A DNA stretch of 48,296 nt. It comes from Lawsonibacter sp. (GTDB lineage Bacteria > Bacillota > Clostridia > Oscillospirales > Oscillospiraceae). The DNA lies in NCBI GenBank assembly GCA_022801435.1, contig JAAWSG010000013.1:1-48296 (forward strand). The letters are read 5' to 3'. The position numbers and the translations under genes were made by a program. The stretch's first letter is position 1. Every line of letters begins with the position of its first letter. Positions 41,593-48,296 of this stretch are shown piece by piece. Below the pieces are notes generated by a model, which searched no databases, was not told the DNA's origin, and saw only the letters and a program-made list of their open reading frames with translations.

Positions 41593-42453
41593 CTATGACC
41601 GCGCAGGGAGGTCCAGCAGCCTTTGCGCGTTCCCCCCCAAAATGGCGTCCCGTTCCTCCCCAGTGAGGGGCAGGGCCCGGAGCCGCGCCAGGTCCGCGCT
41701 CTGGTCTCCCCAGGGGCTGTCCGTGCCAAAGAGGACCCGCTTTGCGCCAAACCCTCTGACCAGACGCAGGAACTGGTCCTCCCCCAGCAGCGGCAGGTCC
41801 TCCGGGCGGTAGTATCCGTCTCCGTTGGAGGTCATGCTGCCCAGGGAGAAGGCGGTGTCCAGGTACACGCCGGTATGGGAGAGCAGCTCCTCCACCTGGT
41901 CCCAGCACCGCCAGCCACCCATATGGGCCAGGACCAGGGGGATGGGCCCCACCTGCTTCAGGGCGCGAAGCACCATCTCCGGGGAGCAGTTCACCTTCCC
42001 CGGAAAACCCACGTCCAGCCCCGCGTGGGTGACGGTCAGCAGTCCCAGCTCCCCCGCCCGCTCCAGGATGCGCAGGAAGCGGGGGTCGTCAAAGTCCGTG
42101 CCCTGGTAGACCGGGTGGAGCTTGATCCCCCTCAGGCCCATCCCGGCGACGCGGGCCAGCTCGGAGCGCCAGTCGGAGAATTCGGGGTGCATACAGCCGA
42201 AGGAGAGGATGCCCCGTCCCCGCTCCTCCTGGCACAGGCGGGCGGAGGCGTCGTTCACACGGGGGACCTGCCGGGGGTTGGTGGCCACGGGGAGAACCAC
42301 CGACCAGTCCACCCCCGCCCGCTCCATGGAGGCGGCCAGGCCAGACACCGTCCCGTCCGAGAAGGGCCGGGTGTGGGAGAGGGCCTGGAGCTTGTCCACC
42401 GTGGCGGGGGCGATGGAGTCGGGGAAGGTGTGGGTGTGGAGATCAACGATCAA
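41593..42453 (-). CDS. metal-dependent amidohydrolase (Amidohydro_2 type)
   Basis: TIM-barrel hydrolase or decarboxylase of the ACMSD/uronate-isomerase-like branch. From TTG 42453 (MIVDLHTHTFPDS; AAAGGA at about 10 bases) 286 residues; a GTG at 42462 is only 1-2 bases from the ribosome site. Metal-site motifs: DLHTHTF, GIKLHPVYQ, VTHAG, LAHMGG and the late Asp in FGTDSPWGD. Substrate unknown. It ends about 120 bases before tyrA and may share its transcript. Confidence 0.85.
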   Translation of the reverse strand: MIVDLHTHTFPDSIAPATVDKLQALSHTRPFSDGTVSGLAASMERAGVDWSVVLPVATNPRQVPRVNDASARLCQEERGRGILSFGCMHPEFSDWRSELARVAGMGLRGIKLHPVYQGTDFDDPRFLRILERAGELGLLTVTHAGLDVGFPGKVNCSPEMVLRALKQVGPIPLVLAHMGGWRCWDQVEELLSHTGVYLDTAFSLGSMTSNGDGYYRPEDLPLLGEDQFLRLVRGFGAKRVLFGTDSPWGDQSADLARLRALPLTGEERDAILGGNAQRLLDLPARS

Positions 42454-42482
42454 AAAGAGCACGTCCTTTCACCGGAAAGCTG

Positions 42483-42522
42483 GGAAGGACCTGCGGCGGG
42501 AAGCGCGGCCGCAGGTCCTTCC
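42483..42522 (-). terminator. hairpin after the symporter gene
   Basis: Perfect 15-bp stem GGAAGGACCTGCGGC (42483-42497) / GCCGCAGGTCCTTCC (42508-42522). On the minus strand only CTTT follows, so it may act as a 3'-stabilising or weak terminating structure. Confidence 0.7.
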
Positions 42523-42545
42523 GCTATGAGAAAAAAGAGAGAAAG

Positions 42546-44120
42546 CTAGTTTTTCTCGCCCAGCGCCTGCCTCTGGCTGACCAGCACCTTTTCCTCGTAG
42601 CAGGAGAAAGCGTCCTCCACCAGCTTCTGGCTGGGCTTGGGGGTGAGGAGGGAGACCACCGGGACCAGAATCAGCCCGGCGATCATACAGAACGCCCCGC
42701 AGTTGATGGGGGAGACCAGAAGGGCGGGGAAGTGGGCCTTCAGAGGGGAGATGTCCGCCAGCATGACCACGGTGGAGAAGATGAAGCTGGTCCAGCAGGC
42801 GGCCTTGGTGACCCCCTTCCAGTACAGCCCGTAGAGGAAGGGGGCAAGGAACGCTCCCGCCAGCGCGCCCCAGGACACGCCCATCAGCTGGGCGATGAAG
42901 GTGACGCTGGAGCGGTACTGGATGATGGCCAGCACCACCGAGATGGCGATGAACACCACGATGAGGCAGCGCATAATAAAAACCTGCTTTTTTTCGTCCA
43001 TATCCTTGACCACGTGTCCCTTGAGCAGGTCCAGGGTGAGGGTGGAACTGGAGGTGAGCACCAGAGAGCTGAGGGTGGACATGGAGGCGGAGAGCACCAG
43101 GATGACCACCACGGCGATGAGCAGGTCGGGCAGTCCGGAGAGCATGGCGGGGATGACCGCGTCAAAGCCGCCCACCGGGGTCCCGGCCTCAGTGACCCCC
43201 ACCACGCCGGAGAACAGCCGTCCGAACCCCCCCAGAAAGTAGCACCCGCCCGACACCACCAGGGCGAAGAGGGTGGAGATTACCGTGCCCGTGTTGATGG
43301 ACTTCTCGCTCTTGATGGCGTAAAACTTCTGGACCATCTGCGGCAGGCCCCAGGTCCCCAGGGAGGTGAGGATGACCACCCCCAGCAGGTTTACCGGGTC
43401 GGGGCCAAAGAAGGAAGCGAATACCCCGGGCGCGCCCGCCACCGGGCCGGAGGCGGTCTCGTTGGGCACCTGAGCCAGCCGGGTCAGGGCCTCCAGAAAT
43501 CCCCCCTGGCTGCGGAGCACCGCCCCGATGACCGCGCAGATGCCGAAGAGCATGATGATGCCCTGGATGAAGTCGTTAATCGCGGTGGCCATGTAGCCTC
43601 CGGCGATGACATACACTCCGGTGAGGACCGCCATGACAACGACACAGACCGCGTAGTCAATGTCAAAGGCCATGCCGAACAGCCGGGACAGGCCGTTGTA
43701 CAGGCTGGCGGTATAGGGGATGAGGAAGATGAAGATGATGATGGAGGCGGAGATTTTCAGGGAGCGGGAGCCGAAGCGCTTGCCGAAGAACTCGGGCATG
43801 GTGGCGCTGTCCAGGTGCTGGGTCATGATTCGGGTGCGCCGGCCCAGCACCACCCAGGCCAGCAGAGAGCCCAGAATCGCGTTTCCAATCCCCGCCCAGG
43901 TGGCGGCGATGCCGTACTTCCATCCAAACTGCCCGGCGTAGCCCACGAAGACCACCGCGGAGAAGTAGGAGGTCCCGTAGGCGAAGGCGGTGAGCCAGGG
44001 TCCCACCGACCGTCCCCCCAGCACGAAGCCGCTGACATCGGCGGCGGTTTTCCGGCAGTACAGGCCAATGCCCACCATGGAGCTGAAAAATACCAGAAGC
44101 AGAATCAGTTTGACAGCCAT
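42546..44120 (-). CDS. sodium:solute symporter (SSS family)
   Basis: 524 residues, about 13 membrane helices of the LeuT-like SSS fold. Typical: GGRSVGPWLTAFAYGTSYFSA (unwound helix 1 region), YVIAGGYMATAINDFIQGIIM, GTWGLPQMVQKFYAIKSEK and SASMSTLSSLVLTSSSTLTLDLL (the sodium-site serines). The closest known types are PanF and PutP; the substrate cannot be fixed, and no pantothenate or proline gene is adjacent. Own promoter 48 bases upstream. Confidence 0.9.
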   Translation of the reverse strand: MAVKLILLLVFFSSMVGIGLYCRKTAADVSGFVLGGRSVGPWLTAFAYGTSYFSAVVFVGYAGQFGWKYGIAATWAGIGNAILGSLLAWVVLGRRTRIMTQHLDSATMPEFFGKRFGSRSLKISASIIIFIFLIPYTASLYNGLSRLFGMAFDIDYAVCVVVMAVLTGVYVIAGGYMATAINDFIQGIIMLFGICAVIGAVLRSQGGFLEALTRLAQVPNETASGPVAGAPGVFASFFGPDPVNLLGVVILTSLGTWGLPQMVQKFYAIKSEKSINTGTVISTLFALVVSGGCYFLGGFGRLFSGVVGVTEAGTPVGGFDAVIPAMLSGLPDLLIAVVVILVLSASMSTLSSLVLTSSSTLTLDLLKGHVVKDMDEKKQVFIMRCLIVVFIAISVVLAIIQYRSSVTFIAQLMGVSWGALAGAFLAPFLYGLYWKGVTKAACWTSFIFSTVVMLADISPLKAHFPALLVSPINCGAFCMIAGLILVPVVSLLTPKPSQKLVEDAFSCYEEKVLVSQRQALGEKN

Positions 44121-44167
44121 AGGGATCAGGTCCTCTCTGTATTTGCTTTGACGCTTTGTTCTGTTGA

Positions 44168-44196
44168 AGTGTAATGCAAAAAAGCGGTAAAGTCAA
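44168..44196 (-). promoter_or_regulatory. promoter of the symporter gene
   Basis: Minus strand: TTGACT (44196-44191), 17-base spacer, TACACT (44173-44168). Confidence 0.8.
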
Positions 44197-44275
44197 GAGG
44201 AAGTTTTTCCTTTTTTCGATTTTGTACTGTCTAACGGAAAAGCAGGCGCAAAACCCTTTCTTTTGGGGGAACCGC

Positions 44276-44302
44276 ATAAAAATGACCCGGCGCCGGCCGG
44301 GT
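44276..44302 (-). terminator. Rho-independent terminator of the lspA-rluA-type unit
   Basis: Minus strand: ACCCGGC CGGC GCCGGGT, then CATTTTTAT. It ends the unit containing the pseudouridine synthase. Confidence 0.88.
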
Positions 44303-44313
44303 CTGAGGGAAAA

Positions 44314-45228
44314 TCAGGAGGTCCGCAGCCGCTCCAGCACCTGGGTGAACCAGGGTGGGAGGGGGCACTCCAGCTCCACCGGCAGTCCCGTGGCGGGGTG
44401 GAGGAAGCGCAGCCGCCGGGCATGGAGGCACTGTCCGGCCAGACCGGGGAAGGCGGTCCCCCGCCCGCCGTACACCGGGTCCCCCAGGAGGGGGTGGCCG
44501 ATGGAGGCCAGGTGGACCCGGATCTGGTGGGTGCGCCCCGTCTCCAGCCGGCACTCCAGATGGGTGCGGGAGCCGTACCGGGCGAGAACGGACCAGTGGG
44601 TCACGGCGGGGCGGCCGTTTCTGGGGTCCACCGCCATTTTTTTCCGGTCGGAGGGGTGCCGGCCGATGGGGGCGTTTACCGTGCCCGCGTCCTCCCGGAA
44701 GCCCCCCGCCGCCACCGCCTCATAGGTGCGGGCCAGGCTGTGGTCCTGGAGCTGAGCGGCCAGAGCCAGGTGGGCGCGGTCGTTCTTGGCGGCGAGAATC
44801 AAGCCGGAGGTGTTTTGGTCGATGCGGTGGACGATGCCGGGTCGCAGCGCTCCCCCCACCCCGGACAGGCTGGAGCCGCAGTGGAAGAGCAGGGCGTTGA
44901 CCAGGGTCCCGTCCGGGTGTCCCGGGGCGGGGTGGACCACCATCCCCACCGGCTTGTTCACCACAATGAGGTCGCCGTCCTCATAGACCACGTCCAGGGG
45001 GATATTTTGGGGGATCAGGTCCACCGGCTCCGGGTCGGGGAGGGTGAGGGCCAGCACGCTGCCCGGGGCGGGGCGGTCCTTTTTTCGCAGAGGGATTCCC
45101 TCCAGGGTGACCGCGCCCCCCTCCAGCAGCCGCTGGGCGGCGGAGCGGGTCAGCTCGGGGACCAGCCGGGCGATGAGGGCGTCCGCCCGCTCCCCCTCCC
45201 GCTCAGCGGTCAGGCGCAGGGTGGTCAT
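44314..45228 (-). CDS. RluA-family 23S rRNA pseudouridine synthase
   Basis: 304 residues: an S4 RNA-binding domain (about 1-65) and the RluA catalytic domain with VVNKPVGMVVHPAPGH, catalytic Asp137 in GIVHRIDQNTSG, LECRLETGRTHQIRVHL and HARRLRFLHPATG. This matches RluD/YlyB, which modify helix 69 of 23S rRNA. HRIDQNTSG replaces the common HRLDKDTSG. GAGGAGGAGC precedes ATG 45228, inside the last 26 bases of lspA, as in Bacillus lspA-ylyB. Confidence 0.94.
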   Translation of the reverse strand: MTTLRLTAEREGERADALIARLVPELTRSAAQRLLEGGAVTLEGIPLRKKDRPAPGSVLALTLPDPEPVDLIPQNIPLDVVYEDGDLIVVNKPVGMVVHPAPGHPDGTLVNALLFHCGSSLSGVGGALRPGIVHRIDQNTSGLILAAKNDRAHLALAAQLQDHSLARTYEAVAAGGFREDAGTVNAPIGRHPSDRKKMAVDPRNGRPAVTHWSVLARYGSRTHLECRLETGRTHQIRVHLASIGHPLLGDPVYGGRGTAFPGLAGQCLHARRLRFLHPATGLPVELECPLPPWFTQVLERLRTS

Positions 45229-45703
45229 GCTCCTCCTCTCCGGCGCGGCGTCCCTCCAGCCGCTCCTGCAAAAACAGATAGTACAGACCCGCGGCGATTC
45301 CCCCGGTCACCACGCAGATGTCCGCCACGTTGAACACGGCGAAGCGGACAAAGAGCACGTTGAACATGTCCACCACGAACCCCCGGAACGCCCGGTCGAT
45401 GAGGTTGCCCACCGCCCCCGCCAGCAGCAGGGTGAGGGTCAGCTTGCCCAGGGGATGCCTGAACAGCTCCCGCCACAGGGCCAGGGCCAGCAGGACGGAC
45501 ATCACCAGGGAGAGCAGCGCCAGTGCCCAGGTGTGCTCCGAGAACATGGAAAAGGCGGCCCCGGTGTTCTGCACATAGGTCAGGTCCAGGAGCTGGGGGA
45601 GGAAGGGGACGTGCTCCCCCAGGGGGATGCGGGTCATGACCAGGTATTTGACCAGCTGGTCCAGGGCCACCAGAGCGGCGGCAAGCAGTGCGTAAGGCAG
45701 CAT
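45203..45703 (-). CDS. lspA: lipoprotein signal peptidase (signal peptidase II)
   Basis: Removes the signal peptide from lipidated prolipoproteins, e.g. the one encoded at 3149-3517. 166 residues, four membrane helices; catalytic Asp residues in AGAVGNLIDRAFRGFVVDMF and VFNVADICVVTGG; N-terminal ALDQLVKYLV and QNTGAAFSMF are hallmarks. The C terminus is a polar, His-rich tail. GGAGGACC lies before the ATG; 13 bases after the helicase-loader gene. Confidence 0.96.
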   Translation of the reverse strand: MLPYALLAAALVALDQLVKYLVMTRIPLGEHVPFLPQLLDLTYVQNTGAAFSMFSEHTWALALLSLVMSVLLALALWRELFRHPLGKLTLTLLLAGAVGNLIDRAFRGFVVDMFNVLFVRFAVFNVADICVVTGGIAAGLYYLFLQERLEGRRAGEEEHDHPAPDR

Positions 45704-45716
45704 AGGTCCTCCAAAA

Positions 45717-46721
45717 TCAGATGAGATTCTTTTTCAGCAGCCGGATGTCGTCTCCAAAAAACTCCAGCAGGTGGTACTCCCCCTCCAGCCGGGAGGAGAT
45801 CTGGGGGGCGTAGCGGCGGCGGACCTCCTCCATGGACAGGTTGGAGGAGATGACGGTGTGCCGCTGGCTGACCAGGCGGGTGTTCACCAGCTCGTACAGG
45901 GCGGACTGGGTGAACTGGGTGGTCAGCTCGCTGCCCAGGTCGTCCAGGATGAGCAGGTCGCAGCTGACATAGCGGCGGGTGTCGTCCCTGGCCTCCAGGG
46001 CGTCCTGACCGTCCCGCTGGAATTTTTTGGTCTCAAATTGGGCAAAAATGCTCCCCGCGGTGTCATAGACCACCGAGTGGCCGCTCTCGGACACCGCCCG
46101 GGCGATACAGGCGGACAAAAAGGTCTTGCCCAGCCCGGGGGAGCCGGACAGGAACAGGTTCCGGATGGCGAAGCGGCCGAATTTTGTGGCGTAGTTCAGG
46201 CACACGTCATAGGTCAGCTCCATATTCTCCCGGGGGGAGACTCCGCGCCCCGGCCAGGGGGTCTGGCTGTAGTAGTCCAGGCGGAAGGAGTCGAAGGACT
46301 GCTCCCCCAGGAAGAGGAGCTTGGACAGCTCCTGGATCTGCTCCTGGGCGCACAGGGCCTGGAGGCAGCGGCACATCCTGGCCCCCTGCCAGCCCGAGTC
46401 CCCGCACAGGGGGCAGGCGGGCCGGTTGTCTAAGGCGTCCTCGGGCAGGCCGATGGAGCCCAGAAGGACGGCCCGCTCCCGCTGGAGGCTGAGGTTCTCC
46501 TCACGCACCGCCTGGAGGGCCTGGGCGGAGCTCTCCCCCCGGCGCAGGGCGGCGGCCATCAGCCCGCTCATGGTGCGCTGGATGCGGCGGTCCAGCTCCC
46601 GCAGCCGGGGCAGGCGGCGGTAGGCGTCCGTCTGCCTGACCTGGAGCTCCTCCTCCCGCCGGCGCCGGTCCTCCTCCAGCCGCTGGGACGCCCGGCGCAG
46701 TACATTGGTGTCGTAAGCCAA
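45717..46721 (-). CDS. DnaI/DnaC-like helicase loader ATPase
   Basis: Loads the replicative helicase at origins or restart sites. 334 residues from TTG 46721 (GGAGGAG upstream): a charged coiled N-terminal region (about 5-90), a zinc-binding CPLCGDSGWQGARMCRC (Cys103, 106, 117, 119), then an AAA+ domain with Walker A GSPGLGKT (193-200), Walker B LLILDD (256-261) and the sensor-1 ISSN. The stop codon of the DnaD-like gene touches this start, so they are made together. Confidence 0.92.
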   Translation of the reverse strand: MAYDTNVLRRASQRLEEDRRRREEELQVRQTDAYRRLPRLRELDRRIQRTMSGLMAAALRRGESSAQALQAVREENLSLQRERAVLLGSIGLPEDALDNRPACPLCGDSGWQGARMCRCLQALCAQEQIQELSKLLFLGEQSFDSFRLDYYSQTPWPGRGVSPRENMELTYDVCLNYATKFGRFAIRNLFLSGSPGLGKTFLSACIARAVSESGHSVVYDTAGSIFAQFETKKFQRDGQDALEARDDTRRYVSCDLLILDDLGSELTTQFTQSALYELVNTRLVSQRHTVISSNLSMEEVRRRYAPQISSRLEGEYHLLEFFGDDIRLLKKNLI

Positions 46722-47672
46722 TTAGTTCTCCTCCTGTTTCATCTGTTCCATCAGCCGGCGGGTGCGCTCCATGTTCTCCCGGGTCCGCCGCTCCTGGTCG
46801 GGGTCGGGGACCTGCCGGCGCTCCGCCTGGGCGGGCTTGGGGTCCCGGTCCCCGGCCTGGACGGCGGCGGCGGTGTGCAGCCCCTTCTCATGCCAGCGGC
46901 ACAGAATGGCGTTCATATAGCTCCAGTTCATGGACTGCTTTTTCAGCACCGTCTTCTCATAGGCCAGCCGGATGGCGCTGTCGTCAAAGCCCATGCTGTC
47001 CCAGGCGGCGATGTAGCTCCGCTCCCGCTCCACCAGGGGCCGGGGCTCGATGTCCAGCAGGCGGAGCACCTGGGACTCCCGCCCCCGCAGGCGGGTGAGG
47101 CGGCGGATGTGCTCCTCCGCCCGCTCCAGGGTGTCCACCTCCTTCCGGGCCCAGAGAAACCCCTCCCTCCGGAGCAGGGCCATGGTGGGCTTCCGGCCCG
47201 GGCCGTACTTGCGCTCCATCTCCTCGGCGCACCAGCCCACCAGCATCAGAATGACCTCGGCGGGCAGGGCCAGGTGGTCATAGAGGGTGTAGAGGGTCTT
47301 CAGGTCCTGGGTGGAGAGCTTTTTGCCCAGCTGGCGCTCCACCTCGTCCGCCAGCGGGGGGAAGGTGGAGCCCGCGTCCTCCAGCGCCCGGCTGATGTCC
47401 GCCGTGGCGTAGTCGGGGGGAGGGGCCTCGGGGGGCGGAGGGGGGACGGCGGCAGGGGGCGGAGGGGCGTTGGGAGCAAGGCCCAGGGTGCGCAGCTGCT
47501 CCAGAGCCCCCGCCAGCCTCCCCTCGGGCCAGCCCAGCCCCTCCAGCCCGCCCCGGCGCAGCAGGTGCAGGTAGAGCAGCGCGGCGTCTCCGCTGTCCAG
47601 CTTGAGCAGCCGGTCCGCCGCCTGCCCCGTCATGGCCAGCGCCTGACCGGGAAACATGGCTGTTTGCGGCAT
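46722..47672 (-). CDS. DnaD/DnaB-like replication initiation protein
   Basis: 316 residues. The C-terminal half has two DnaB_2/DnaD-type domains (about 90-185 and 200-267), the second ending in SYIAAWDSMGFDDSAIRLAYEK and NWSYMNAILCRWHEKGLHT, the characteristic Tyr/Trp motif. The N-terminal ~65 residues probably form a winged helix; a Pro-rich linker (69-86) joins them. With the DnaI-like protein it should make the primosome that recruits helicase. AAGGAGGGAG precedes ATG. Confidence 0.87.
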   Translation of the reverse strand: MPQTAMFPGQALAMTGQAADRLLKLDSGDAALLYLHLLRRGGLEGLGWPEGRLAGALEQLRTLGLAPNAPPPPAAVPPPPPEAPPPDYATADISRALEDAGSTFPPLADEVERQLGKKLSTQDLKTLYTLYDHLALPAEVILMLVGWCAEEMERKYGPGRKPTMALLRREGFLWARKEVDTLERAEEHIRRLTRLRGRESQVLRLLDIEPRPLVERERSYIAAWDSMGFDDSAIRLAYEKTVLKKQSMNWSYMNAILCRWHEKGLHTAAAVQAGDRDPKPAQAERRQVPDPDQERRTRENMERTRRLMEQMKQEEN

Positions 47673-47707
47673 GGGTCTCCCTCCTTCTTGAAAAAGCTTG
47701 TCCCCCT

Positions 47708-47736
47708 ATTCTACAACAAAATCGCCCCGCCGTCCA
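47708..47736 (-). promoter_or_regulatory. promoter of the dnaD-like/dnaI-like/lspA unit
   Basis: Minus strand: TGGACG (47736-47731), 17-base spacer, TAGAAT (47713-47708), about 36 bases before the ATG. Confidence 0.6.
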
Positions 47737-47800
47737 TCCCTTTTTCTGGGGGCGCGGAAACGGGCACGACAAGTTGTGTCCCTGCACGCGCAGGAGGACA

Positions 47801-47832
47801 AAAGAAAAGACCCCCGGGAAACCCCAGGGGCC
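47801..47832 (-). terminator. Rho-independent terminator of the partial gene at the right edge
   Basis: Minus strand: GGCCCCTGGG pairs with CCCGGGGGTC (two G-U), GTTT loop, then TTTTCTTTTG. Confidence 0.85.
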
Positions 47833-47851
47833 TTGGATGTTGGGTGTTCGA

Positions 47852-48296
47852 TTAGTAGCGGGAGTAGACGTAGGTCTCGGCTTTCTGGGTAGCACTCCAA
47901 TTGTTACGGTAATCGTATCCTTCCCACAGGATCTCTGGGTTGTTTCCATCCGCATACATATAAGAGTCACTGGTTGTGGTCTGAAGATCAGTCACAAATA
48001 CTACATGGCTATACCCTGTTTCACTGTTTTTCAAGTAGACTACATCACCAACTTTGATAGAGTTAAAATTTTGATGCTTAGTTATAGGTGCATTCTTGCC
48101 AAAAATGTAGTCTGATAAGGTAGCAGCAAAAGAATTACAACCACCAGCCCACGATTTTCCAAAGAATTTGGTTGTATAATTGTATTTGCTATCTTCATTC
48201 CATATTGTCCCCTCCGGCATCCCCTTCTCCGCCTCAGCCAGCATCGCCTTGATGTTCTCCTCGGTGATAGGCTTGCCATTGGTCAGGTAGCCCTCA
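47852..48296 (-). CDS. C-terminal part of a CHAP/NlpC-like exported protein (5' end outside window)
   Basis: The frame is open to the right edge; the ATG at 48244 is internal, since GYLTNGKPITEENIKAM reads in frame before it. The visible ~147 residues show GTIWNED, WAGGCNSFAATLSDYIFG (possible catalytic Cys), VGDVVYLKN, GYSHVVFVTDL (possible catalytic His) and a Tyr-rich end. The Cys/His order resembles CHAP or NlpC/P60 amidase folds, but the match is by pattern only. The 3' half is much richer in A+T than its neighbours, suggesting recent acquisition or a mosaic gene. Confidence 0.65.
   Translation of the reverse strand, partial: EGYLTNGKPITEENIKAMLAEAEKGMPEGTIWNEDSKYNYTTKFFGKSWAGGCNSFAATLSDYIFGKNAPITKHQNFNSIKVGDVVYLKNSETGYSHVVFVTDLQTTTSDSYMYADGNNPEILWEGYDYRNNWSATQKAETYVYSRY

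Overview
The window is a GC-rich, densely coded chromosomal segment of a Firmicute. Gene order (rimP-nusA-ylxR-ylxQ-infB-rbfA-truB-ribF, lspA next to an RluA-family synthase, dnaD/dnaI, pyrK/pyrD), strong AGGAGG ribosome sites, frequent GTG/TTG starts and sigma-A-type promoters together suggest the class Clostridia, most likely a high-GC gut Oscillospiraceae member (Flavonifractor/Pseudoflavonifractor/Lawsonibacter-like). That placement is inference from style and content; there is no rRNA gene here to settle it.

Layout. 1-3022 (+): 3' part of metG, then pyk. 3149-3517 (-): a small lipoprotein converging on pyk over a shared terminator. 3678-13362 (+): the translation/RNA-modification operon rimP, nusA, rnpM(ylxR), ylxQ, infB, then an accessory island (8918-10203) wedged between infB and rbfA, then rbfA, nrnA, truB, ribF. 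13404-17678 (+): a DUF1576 membrane protein, a LuxE-like/LuxC-like fatty-acid reductase pair and dut. 17707-19479 (+): a separately promoted DUF2262 + NADAR pair. 19514-24815 (+): maf, mreC, mreD, an LRR/NTF2-like protein and PBP2 (cell shape and septation). 24900-25712 (+): Mrp/ApbC-type Fe-S ATPase. 25763-34540 (-): a heptad-repeat coiled-coil protein, prfC, lepB, a histidine-phosphatase/GNAT fusion and the pyrimidine operon pyrC-pyrF-(zinc ribbon)-pyrK-pyrD. 34721-37337 (+): a small YtxH-like protein, a toxin-antitoxin pair and the NAD-salvage pair pnuC-nadR. 37387-39093 (-): glnS. 39160-40046: a gene-poor, less GC-rich island with a 49-codon gene, an inverted repeat and a frameshifted small gene. 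40047-40364 (+): thioredoxin with a CSHC active site, followed by a possible small RNA. 40592-47672 (-): tyrA, an amidohydrolase, a sodium:solute symporter, an RluA-type pseudouridine synthase, lspA, a DnaI-like helicase loader and a DnaD-like replication protein. 47852-end (-): 5'-truncated gene of low GC content.

Most of the segment is housekeeping: translation initiation, ribosome maturation, tRNA/rRNA pseudouridylation, flavin, pyrimidine and NAD supply, envelope growth, and replication start. The most unusual things are in the accessory spots. (i) The 3' end of infB is present twice (8852-8917 and 9071-9136, 58 of 66 bases identical), flanking a 48-residue ORF, all in one frame. (ii) A paralogue of that ORF sits 30 kb away (39467-39616) with two promoters, a long inverted repeat and a terminator, which suggests a mobile or repeatedly acquired small-gene cassette. 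(iii) LuxE/LuxC homologues occur without luciferase, beside an internally duplicated DUF1576 protein. (iv) Three 11-bp-phased direct repeats precede a candidate small RNA with a pyrimidine-rich, anti-Shine-Dalgarno-like linker at 40383-40532. No rRNA, tRNA, CRISPR array, complete insertion sequence or prophage was seen.
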